DNA from: a virus
Direction: 5' to 3' (one strand)
IMG/VR virus record: IMGVR_UViG_3300025108_000420
Span: 1-22,483 of that record
Length of the DNA stretch: 22,483 nt
A program made the position numbers and the translations under genes. Shown piece after piece: positions 8,717 through 15,530 of this stretch (its first letter is position 1; each line of letters begins with the position of its first letter). Under the pieces are notes generated by a model. That model saw only the letters and a program-made list of their open reading frames with translations, had not been told where the DNA came from and made no database searches.

Positions 8717-9870
8717 TGGCATTTAAAATAGGAAATACAGAATTAGAATTTTTACCACAAGGTAGTGATAGTTCACGTGGTGCAAAACTTATTTCAAATG
8801 GATCAGATGGTTCGTTTTGGGGATATATGGGCTATACAGGCGCAGGCTCTGTACAAGGCGGCGGAGCATGGAGATATAGATCTATATACACACATGGTTA
8901 TTTGGCCGCAGGGTACAAAGGTTCTAACCCATGGCGTTCAGTAAACAAAACATGGCATGCTACAGATAGTACTTTGTACTGTGGAGAACAAATTTCAGGA
9001 CCTCAATCATACTGTGACGGTTTTTATTCAGACTATAATGGTTATATTCAAGCAGGTCCTACAGGTAGAGCATTTAACGCTGGTGGCGATTGGATGGCAA
9101 GTTACGGATTAGCAAACGGTACTATACGTATGTTTACAGCAGATGGTTTTTCATCAGCTGGACTGAGTTACGGTTATCAGGGTAACGATCCAAAGAATGA
9201 AGGCTTAACATACGGTAGTGGTGGTTTTACAAATCACGTAGGTGGTATGAGATTAAGTACATCAATAGTTGATGCGGCAGGAACACAAGACATTAAAGGT
9301 CAAGGTGGTTGGATGAATGGTGGTGGTACTAGTACAACACACCGTATGCATTTTCCAACAGAGGTTATGTATACTGGATGGGATAGTGGTAACTCAGGAA
9401 GAGGTACAGCGGCCGCAGGCGAAAGTCGTGGTTATTTCCAATGGTCCGGCACTAACTACAAATATGTAACTTGGAGTAACAGCACTTGGACATCTAACTG
9501 GCCACAAGGCGGCGGCTGGGGTAAAGATAACCACTGTAAAATACAATCAACAAAATGGGGTCATCATTACATCGGTACAGGAAATAATGTTACATCAGGT
9601 AAAGCACGTTTCAGCGATGCTACTGGTGCTACGTTAGCAAACTTTAGTAAAGTTAGATCCTATGGCGAAGACAATCCAATGGACGGACAAGATTGGGGTT
9701 ACATCATGGGACACTATGATGGACAGCAAAACAATCATACTATTAAACAAACACACTCAAGTGATTCAGAAGTAACACTTGGAGCGAATGCAATGCCTAA
9801 AGGACACTATGGACAGAGTTCCGGAGCGTGTTCAACAGCGGCGGCAACGGTTATCGGAGGAGGAATGTAA
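8716..9870 (+). CDS. Tandem paralogue 2, putative tail-fibre/adhesin protein
   Basis: 384 residues from the ATG at 8716, which shares a base with the upstream stop (TAATG) and has AGGGGG at 8701-8706. An in-frame ATG at 8674 is possible, but the 8716 start gives the MAFKIGNTE beginning that matches the other two copies. All conserved blocks of the paralogue family are present in the same order. The variable stretches lie between them, at about residues 100-140 and 235-275, as expected for surface loops. Two exact nucleotide tracts (26 and 38 nt) are shared with copy 1. Function is inferred to be a virion surface or receptor-binding component. Confidence 0.8.
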   Translation: MAFKIGNTELEFLPQGSDSSRGAKLISNGSDGSFWGYMGYTGAGSVQGGGAWRYRSIYTHGYLAAGYKGSNPWRSVNKTWHATDSTLYCGEQISGPQSYCDGFYSDYNGYIQAGPTGRAFNAGGDWMASYGLANGTIRMFTADGFSSAGLSYGYQGNDPKNEGLTYGSGGFTNHVGGMRLSTSIVDAAGTQDIKGQGGWMNGGGTSTTHRMHFPTEVMYTGWDSGNSGRGTAAAGESRGYFQWSGTNYKYVTWSNSTWTSNWPQGGGWGKDNHCKIQSTKWGHHYIGTGNNVTSGKARFSDATGATLANFSKVRSYGEDNPMDGQDWGYIMGHYDGQQNNHTIKQTHSSDSEVTLGANAMPKGHYGQSSGACSTAAATVIGGGM

Positions 9871-11015
9871 TGGCGTTTTTCTTAGGAGCAAATGAAGTAA
9901 AACCGGTACCACCGACTAGTACAGCAGATACAGGTGCAAAACTTATTTCAGACGGTAGCACAGGTGCAGGTTGGGGATATATGGGAGGCGGCTTCACACA
10001 GTTAGATAATAACCAGTGGAGATATAGATCTATATATACACACGGATACTTAGCAGGTGGTTATAAAGGTTCAACTCCGTGGCGCTCAGTAAATAAAATT
10101 TGGCACAATACAGATACTACTGTTTATTGTGGAGAACAACTTTCTAACTTTTGTGCATATACAAATGGCTTTTGGAGCGATTATCATGCATATATTTGTT
10201 CAACTAACGGTTACAATAATGCACACGATCAAATTTGTTCATACAGTTTAACAAACGGATCAATTAGAATGTTTACATCAGATGGTTTTTCATCATCTGG
10301 AATTGGTTATGGTTACGTAGGTAATGATCCTAAAAACCAAGGACTAGGTTATGGTACAGCAGGTTTTGGTAACCACGTAGGTGGTATGAAAATGAATGTA
10401 AACAGAGTTGATGCACTTGCATGTGAAGATATCAAAGGCCAAAGTGGTTGGATATCAGGCGGTGGTGATACAAGTACTAACCGTATGCACTTCCCAACAG
10501 AAGTTATGTATACTGGTTGGGATTCAGGAATGTCCGGGCGTGGAGATGCAGTTAGTGGTGAAAATCGCGGTTACTTTAATGGTAACGGTAACCAGTATAA
10601 GTACGTTACTTGGGCAACAACAACATGGACAAACGGTTGGGACCAGGGTGGCAACTATGGTAAGACAAGTTATCAAACTAAGAACTTAGGTTCTAAATGG
10701 GGACATCTTTACGCATTTACAGGTAACAATGTTACATCAGGTATTGCAAGATTTAGTGACGCAACCGGCGCCACATTAGCAAACTTCAGTAAGGTTAGAT
10801 CTTATGGAGAAGAAAACTCCATGGAAGGTCAGGACTGGGGATACGTAATGGGTCATTACGATGGCCAACAAAACAATCATACAGTAAAACAATCATATAG
10901 CAGTGATAGTCAGACTACAATGGGAGCGGCGGCAATGCCTAAAGGGCATTACGGTCAAAGCTCAGGAGCATGTAGCACTGGAGCTGCCACAGTTATAGCG
11001 GGAGCAGGATTCTAA
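9870..11015 (+). CDS. Tandem paralogue 3, putative tail-fibre/adhesin protein
   Basis: 381 residues from the ATG at 9870, again overlapping the previous stop as TAATG, with a strong GGAGGAGGA (9856-9864) ribosome site. An upstream in-frame ATG at 9828 is rejected because the MAFFLGANE start aligns with copies 1 and 2. It is the most diverged copy: the block before the KWGH motif reads TSYQTKNLGS instead of the KIQSTKW form, and the end of the GQQNNHT block differs. The C-terminal MPKGHYGQSSGACSTGAA is intact. The identical order of conserved blocks shows tandem duplication; keeping three copies suggests distinct binding roles or a heteromeric fibre tip, which is inference. Confidence 0.8.
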   Translation: MAFFLGANEVKPVPPTSTADTGAKLISDGSTGAGWGYMGGGFTQLDNNQWRYRSIYTHGYLAGGYKGSTPWRSVNKIWHNTDTTVYCGEQLSNFCAYTNGFWSDYHAYICSTNGYNNAHDQICSYSLTNGSIRMFTSDGFSSSGIGYGYVGNDPKNQGLGYGTAGFGNHVGGMKMNVNRVDALACEDIKGQSGWISGGGDTSTNRMHFPTEVMYTGWDSGMSGRGDAVSGENRGYFNGNGNQYKYVTWATTTWTNGWDQGGNYGKTSYQTKNLGSKWGHLYAFTGNNVTSGIARFSDATGATLANFSKVRSYGEENSMEGQDWGYVMGHYDGQQNNHTVKQSYSSDSQTTMGAAAMPKGHYGQSSGACSTGAATVIAGAGF

Positions 11016-11016
11016 A

Positions 11017-11844
11017 ATGAAATATATAATTACAAAGACAGAAGCGATGAGACCATATTTTGGTATGTCTGAAAACGATCCAAACATGTACTGCAAAGAC
11101 ATGTACACCTTATTTGATTTAAGTTGTGTAGAAATTGCAGAACCTTTATTTGATACAATATATCCAACTATACCAGCAGGTTACGAAGAAGTATCAGCAA
11201 CTGAAGCTAAGTACGGAACGTTGTTTTTCTCAGAAGTAAGAGATACTGTTAAGATTTGGAATAACGAATATGGATGGGCAGAAACTGCTGATATTCCAGA
11301 AGAGCAAAAAGTTCCTTTTACACTTACTCCCGAGATTAAGGAAATGATACGTACATTTATGTACCGCTTTGCAAAAGAAATTATTGAAACAGAATACAAT
11401 TATAGATTCCGCCACTTGCATAATACTACTGAATTAGAAAAAGCAAGTTGGGAAATACAAAAGCACGAAGCTCGTGAATGGTTAACTTACGCTGACGATC
11501 CTGCACACGTAACACCATTCCTTGATTATCTTGCTGTACAAAGATCAATGGATAAAACTACTCTTGCAAATAAAATTTTAGAAAAGTCTGAACAGTATCA
11601 AGATAACTTATCTACTATGCTAGTTGAATACCAATCACTAATTAAGCAGTTTAAAAACTCAGGAAGTATTTGGGATATAAACATATTATACGAAAAATAC
11701 CTTGGTATTATGATGCCGGCGGCACAAGCTATGTCATTAGGACTTATGGATGTAGGCGGTGTACGTATATTTGAAGACCCAGATACTGGTGAAACAATGG
11801 TAGATCAAAACAATCCTAAATTTGGTAACAAGCTCAATTTCTAA
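11017..11844 (+). CDS. Hypothetical protein, possible fibre-associated or assembly protein
   Basis: 275 residues. The ATG follows one base after the stop of paralogue 3, with AGGA at 11006-11009, so it belongs to the same transcription unit. Residues 1-90 are mixed alpha/beta (DMYTLFDLSCVEIAEPLF, a YGTLFFSEVRDTVKIWNNEY stretch). Residues about 105-215 are strongly helical, with many charged residues and possible coiled coil (EIKEMIRTFMYRFAKEIIE, HNTTELEKASWEIQKHEARE). The C-terminus has a MMPAAQAMSLGLMDVGG segment and an Asp/Asn-rich tail. There is no membrane segment, signal peptide or catalytic motif I recognise. Position right after the fibre cluster makes a fibre chaperone or attachment protein possible, but this is only context. 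Confidence 0.7.
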   Translation: MKYIITKTEAMRPYFGMSENDPNMYCKDMYTLFDLSCVEIAEPLFDTIYPTIPAGYEEVSATEAKYGTLFFSEVRDTVKIWNNEYGWAETADIPEEQKVPFTLTPEIKEMIRTFMYRFAKEIIETEYNYRFRHLHNTTELEKASWEIQKHEAREWLTYADDPAHVTPFLDYLAVQRSMDKTTLANKILEKSEQYQDNLSTMLVEYQSLIKQFKNSGSIWDINILYEKYLGIMMPAAQAMSLGLMDVGGVRIFEDPDTGETMVDQNNPKFGNKLNF

Positions 11845-11850
11845 CTGTTA

Positions 11851-11897
11851 GAAATAGCATCTAAGTAAATAAGTATAGTCAAAAGACTAACTATTTC
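11851..11897 (+). promoter_or_regulatory. Nested inverted repeats with a late-promoter-like box
   Basis: The 66-nt gap between two genes contains outer arms GAAATAG (11851-11857) and CTATTTC (11891-11897), a perfect 7-nt inverted repeat. Inside it is a second hairpin, TAGTC-AAAA-GACTA (11876-11889). Between them, AGTAAATA (11864-11871) matches six of eight bases of the T4 late consensus. The structure ends just before AGGAG (11900-11904), the ribosome site for the gene at 11911. It could be a processing or attenuating structure or simply a late promoter. Stems are AT-rich, so stability is uncertain. Confidence 0.4.
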
Positions 11898-11910
11898 TTA
11901 GGAGAAAAAA

Positions 11911-12783
11911 ATGAGTGAACAAGCAAATAATGCTGAGAAAAATAATGCCAATGCGCATATGGCATTAGAAACTAGAGTAAATCCATACGACGGATTTGAA
12001 GAATTTTTTAAGTTATCAGAACAAGACAGTAAAATACTGGACGGTGCATTAAACTTAAATAGTGGACAATCAGCGTATCAGTCAGAGCATTTTGTTGCTG
12101 ACTCGCAACTTACCCCATATAGAAAATTAAAACAGTGTTTGTTAGAATTAGAAACAAGACACCACTCTTGGCATAATATTAACAACAGTTTAAAACGTAA
12201 ACTAGTTGAAGTTAAAATTGCAAAAAGAGACTATGATGCATGTCAAGATGAATTACAAAAAGAACTAATTGCAGTTGACATTGAAGACATGGAACATGAT
12301 GTTAAAGTATGGAACCGTAAAATTAGACAAGCGGCAGAAGAAGTACAAACATACTTAAACTTAACAAAGAAGATTGCTGGTGATGATAATGAATTATTAG
12401 ACAAAGCAATGTCATACGATCATGAAGAAGAAAGAAAATATTGGGTAACACGTATGGCTAAACAAGCGGCTATGGATATGGTATCCTACGGACGCATTGG
12501 TTCAGGTAATATGGATTCAATTGCTATGATGCCAGAAGAAGATCAAATCGAAGCATTGGCAACAACTATACAGTACAATGAAAGATTACAAAATGGACTT
12601 GCACAAATTGCAGGTGCAGTTAATGAAGGCCTTTTAGAAAATAAAAATGCTATTCCAAACTATGACGTACCAAGTGTAACAGATAAGTTAATGGCAACAC
12701 AAATCTTAAGCGGCAAATCTAAAGACAAGGAATCAAATGTTCAGCATACCCCTGAATCCAAAACTGGACCAGAAACAGTTTGA
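11911..12783 (+). CDS. Hypothetical coiled-coil protein
   Basis: 290 residues, ATG with AGGAG at 11900-11904. After a flexible Asn/Ala-rich start, residues about 70-160 are a long charged helix region with heptad-like spacing (ETRHHSWHNINNSLKRKLVE, DELQKELIAVDIEDMEHDVK), likely coiled coil. A second helical segment at about 170-205 (DHEEERKYWVTRMAKQAAMD) leads to a Met/Gly-rich YGRIGSGNMDSIAMM stretch. The C-terminal 40 residues are hydrophilic and probably disordered. I do not recognise the family, though similar proteins seem to recur in T4-like marine phages. Its last 47 nt overlap the next gene, suggesting translational coupling. A scaffold, chaperone or regulatory role cannot be told apart. 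Confidence 0.72.
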   Translation: MSEQANNAEKNNANAHMALETRVNPYDGFEEFFKLSEQDSKILDGALNLNSGQSAYQSEHFVADSQLTPYRKLKQCLLELETRHHSWHNINNSLKRKLVEVKIAKRDYDACQDELQKELIAVDIEDMEHDVKVWNRKIRQAAEEVQTYLNLTKKIAGDDNELLDKAMSYDHEEERKYWVTRMAKQAAMDMVSYGRIGSGNMDSIAMMPEEDQIEALATTIQYNERLQNGLAQIAGAVNEGLLENKNAIPNYDVPSVTDKLMATQILSGKSKDKESNVQHTPESKTGPETV

Positions 12784-13795
12784 GGAATTCTATCAGTTTC
12801 TGATTGATTATAAAAGTTACATATACGATGTATACATAACTACTCGTATACCTCCTTTTGATCAGGATGCGATGGGAGATATTTTTGTAAATGACCCGAA
12901 TGACTTGATTGAAAACTCACTCATTATTCAAGACAAGTTAGGCATTCCAGTGTCTGCTACATTTAATAATACTCTTGTGCGACCTGATCAAAAGAACTTA
13001 GATTTATGGATTGAAAACTTTAAAAGTCTATATCATCATAAAGGCATTAGGTCTGCTACTATCCCACATACACACTGGGTAATGACAGGGCAAATACAAA
13101 AAGAATTTCCTCAATTAATGATTAAAAATACTATATTACGTGAAGTAAACACTGCGGCTGATGTTGCAAAACAAGCAGAAGCAGGATTTCATTACATTAA
13201 TATTGACAGAGATTTAGTACGTGATAGAGATACTTTAAAGAAAATAAAACAAGTTAAAGAAAAGTATAATGTTAAAATAGCAATACTAGGCAATGAAGGT
13301 TGTGTAGGTAGTTGTCCTGTAATGCCAGAACATTTTGAATTTAATAATTCAAGAACATCAACAGGACCACAATATTTCAATGATGCTATTAGTCGTATAA
13401 GTTGCCCTAAGTGGGATATTACAGAACCAGTAACAGCATTAAAAACAGCAAACATTCCGCCTTGGAGACAAGATTGGTATGAGATGTTATACTATGTTGA
13501 TGTTATTAAGATGCACGGCAGAGAAAGTGTAGCACAGTTATTTTCTACAATGGATATTGTTAAGAAATATGCAAAAGGAGAAGAAATATTATTTTCTGAT
13601 TTTGATGAATATATTTACGATAAAAATTTAGAAGGTAAGCCCATCCAAGCATGGAGAGAATTTATTAAGAATTGTAAGTTTGATTGTTGGGATTGCAATA
13701 AATGCGATAACTTATATGAAGCAAAAAATGGTAAGCCTCAACTAACAATTAAAAATATAATAGTGGAGTCAATATGTGGCGCATACACGGACTAA
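12737..13795 (+). CDS. Peptidase U32-like (UbiU/UbiV/RlhA-type) putative Fe-S protein
   Basis: 352 residues. The ATG at 12737 has AAGGAA at 12727-12732 and overlaps the upstream gene by 47 nt. The layout looks like a TIM barrel: short strands with VSATFNN, a HKGIRSATIPH strand, and a conserved GFHYINIDRDLV. It then has the characteristic ILGNEGCVGSCPVMPEHF segment (Cys189, Cys193, His199), a Cys223 in an SCPKWD motif, a VDVIKMHGRE segment, and a C-terminal cluster CKFDCWDCNKC (Cys313, 317, 320, 323). U32 family members such as UbiU/UbiV, RlhA and TrhP bind Fe-S clusters and hydroxylate ubiquinone or RNA, so the name peptidase may mislead. The assignment rests on motif resemblance. The next gene is a methyltransferase that overlaps it, so the two may act on one substrate. 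Confidence 0.6.
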   Translation: MFSIPLNPKLDQKQFEEFYQFLIDYKSYIYDVYITTRIPPFDQDAMGDIFVNDPNDLIENSLIIQDKLGIPVSATFNNTLVRPDQKNLDLWIENFKSLYHHKGIRSATIPHTHWVMTGQIQKEFPQLMIKNTILREVNTAADVAKQAEAGFHYINIDRDLVRDRDTLKKIKQVKEKYNVKIAILGNEGCVGSCPVMPEHFEFNNSRTSTGPQYFNDAISRISCPKWDITEPVTALKTANIPPWRQDWYEMLYYVDVIKMHGRESVAQLFSTMDIVKKYAKGEEILFSDFDEYIYDKNLEGKPIQAWREFIKNCKFDCWDCNKCDNLYEAKNGKPQLTIKNIIVESICGAYTD

Positions 13796-14364
13796 CAAGT
13801 CACAAAGTACAAATGCTACTAAATCAGTTATGTCGTTGCGGGCAATCTTATTTAGAAGTAGGTTGCTATTTAGGTGCAACAGCGGCAGCCGCACTAGACG
13901 GTAATAAACTAAAAGCATACTTTGTAGATCATTGGGAAGAGCAAGTACAGCCCTTAAGAGATGATCTACCACCATTACCAGAAAATAGTAAAGAAGACTT
14001 TGTTAAAAATATCAAGTACTATAAAGGCGAAAACAAAATTAAAGTATTTGATTCAGATTTGTTTGATGTAGATCTTGACCAAATTGATCCGATTGATATT
14101 TTCTTTTATGACGGTCCTCATGGTCCGCAAATGACATTTAATGCTGTAAAGTACTATGCAACAGTACTAGCTGATCAAGCTATAGTAGTAATAGATGATG
14201 CTAATTTTGAAGGTAGTGTTAGTGGAGCAAAAGCCGCACTTAAAGAGCATGGTTTTAGCATATCATTTGAACGTCTTATACTTGAGGAAGAGCCCGAAAA
14301 CGCCGAAGGTTGGTGGAACGGAGTTTTGATATTAGGTGTCTCTCGTCCTTCACTTTCTAAATAA
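13774..14364 (+). CDS. Class I SAM-dependent methyltransferase (Methyltransf_24-like)
   Basis: 196 residues. The ATG has GGAG at 13765-13768 and overlaps the U32-like gene by 22 nt. Motif I, YLEVGCYLGAT (Glu28, Gly30, Gly34), is the SAM-binding loop. An acidic residue ends strand 2 (FVDHW, Asp52), then come DIFFYDGPHG (Asp113) and VVIDDAN (Asp141, Asp142). These match small class I methyltransferases of the Methyltransf_24 type, which act on sugars, small molecules or peptides. The length is near the core fold alone, with no added substrate domain, so the substrate cannot be read. Its stop codon is embedded in the late-promoter-like ATAAATA at 14361-14367. Confidence 0.75.
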   Translation: MWRIHGLTSHKVQMLLNQLCRCGQSYLEVGCYLGATAAAALDGNKLKAYFVDHWEEQVQPLRDDLPPLPENSKEDFVKNIKYYKGENKIKVFDSDLFDVDLDQIDPIDIFFYDGPHGPQMTFNAVKYYATVLADQAIVVIDDANFEGSVSGAKAALKEHGFSISFERLILEEEPENAEGWWNGVLILGVSRPSLSK

Positions 14365-14367
14365 ATA
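14360..14367 (+). promoter_or_regulatory. Putative T4-type late promoter (AATAAATA)
   Basis: AATAAATA matches seven of eight bases of TATAAATA and overlaps the TAA stop of the methyltransferase gene. It lies 23 nt before the GTG start of the next gene. If the box is centred near -10, transcription would start around 14373, leaving the ribosome site TAGGAG (14379-14384) in a short leader. Confidence 0.6.
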
Positions 14368-14390
14368 CAATATAAGTTTAGGAGATTACA

Positions 14391-15530
14391 GTGGCAGGAT
14401 CAAGTTCAGCACCAATTGTTGATAGATTAAGAATCATACCAAGAGCAGACGACTTTCTTGATAGAAATGTTGGCTCTAGTGGAGAAGTATTCTTTTCAAG
14501 AGACACAAACACATTAAGAGTTTACAGTGGTAAAGACGTATCAGGCTTTGAAATGGCAAGAGCTGATTTAAACAATGTAGACTTAACTTCATTTTTACGA
14601 ACATCTACTTTAGCAACTACAAGCGTATCAGCACTAAGTGATGTAAATTATGTATCTACACCTACAGTAGGACAAATACTATCTTGGGATGATACTTATC
14701 AAGCATTTATTCCAACAGACGCTGACTTGTCAGGTGGTAATTCATCTATTGACGTATCAGAAACTGCTCCAACAACACCGGCATCAGGTAACTTATGGTT
14801 AAACACTGCTACAGGTAAATTATACATTTATATCGATGATGGTACAAGTACACAGTGGATTGAACCAGCAACAACTGGCGGTGGCGGCAGTAGTAATGCT
14901 ACTACACTTGCAGGACAATCAGCAAGTTATTATTTAGACTATAATAACATTACTAACACACCAACTATTCCAACTGATATTAATAGTTTAAGTAATGTAA
15001 CAGCAACAGGTCCGTCAGATGGACAAATACTAAAATGGAGTACATCAAACAGTGCTTGGGAATTAGCAAGTGATCTTGTAGGTGGCGCAGGCGGCGTACA
15101 ACTTTCAGACTTTAGTATTACTGCAAATGCAGTAGGAACAGCCGCACTATCATATGATAATACAACAGGTGTGTTTACATATACACCACCAGATTTAAGT
15201 TCTTATCTAACAAGTTATTCAGAGACATCAGGATTAAATGATGTTGTTTCTAGAGGGTCAACTACAGCACAAGCAGTAACTATTAATAATACATTAACAG
15301 TAGGAAATGTAGTTACAAACGGTTCGGGCACACCGGAAATAGTAAGTACAAGTACAATTACACTAGATGCTCCAGATGGAACTATAGTACAAAGCGGTCC
15401 ATTTAGATTGCCAAGTTTTACTACAGCACAAAAGAATGCTCAGTCATCAGTTAATGGTGATATGGTATACGATAGTACACTTAACAAAGCACAAGTGTAT
15501 GAAAACGGTGCGTGGGCTAACTTAGCATAA
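14391..15530 (+). CDS. Tail-fibre-like virion structural protein
   Basis: 379 residues with a GTG start, supported by TAGGAG at 14379-14384 and the late-promoter-like box just before it. The N-terminal part has SSGEVFFSRDTNTLRVYSG, a module typical of marine T4-like structural proteins. A middle module runs NATTLAGQSASYYLDYNNIT, found repeatedly in phage tail fibres, then VGQILSWDD and DGQILKWSTS turns and a SYDNTTGVFTYTPP repeat. The C-terminus, NGDMVYDSTLNKAQVYENGA, is a common fibre ending. It is Ser/Thr/Gly-rich beta structure without membrane segments. It shares several modules with the protein starting at 17385, so the two probably belong to the same or related fibres. Confidence 0.82.
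   Translation: MAGSSSAPIVDRLRIIPRADDFLDRNVGSSGEVFFSRDTNTLRVYSGKDVSGFEMARADLNNVDLTSFLRTSTLATTSVSALSDVNYVSTPTVGQILSWDDTYQAFIPTDADLSGGNSSIDVSETAPTTPASGNLWLNTATGKLYIYIDDGTSTQWIEPATTGGGGSSNATTLAGQSASYYLDYNNITNTPTIPTDINSLSNVTATGPSDGQILKWSTSNSAWELASDLVGGAGGVQLSDFSITANAVGTAALSYDNTTGVFTYTPPDLSSYLTSYSETSGLNDVVSRGSTTAQAVTINNTLTVGNVVTNGSGTPEIVSTSTITLDAPDGTIVQSGPFRLPSFTTAQKNAQSSVNGDMVYDSTLNKAQVYENGAWANLA

Larger units (their letters stand above)
7574..11015 (+). repeat. Three tandem paralogous genes
   Basis: Three head-to-tail copies of about 1.15 kb each encode proteins alignable from first to last residue. Most of the DNA has diverged synonymously. Some tracts remain identical between copies 1 and 2: 8585-8622 with 9739-9776 (38 nt), and 8381-8406 with 9535-9560 (26 nt). 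A 14-nt palindrome, ATATAGATCTATAT, is kept in the same codons of all three (7735-7748, 8874-8887, 10022-10035). Confidence 0.85.

Noticed and set aside
7574-11015. Diversity-generating retroelement target
   Set aside because: The variable parts of the paralogues are not adenine-linked substitutions in one C-terminal repeat, and no reverse transcriptase or template repeat is present in the window.
11876-11889. Intrinsic terminator at the TAGTC-AAAA-GACTA hairpin
   Set aside because: The stem is only five pairs, mostly AT-rich, and no T tract follows on the plus strand.
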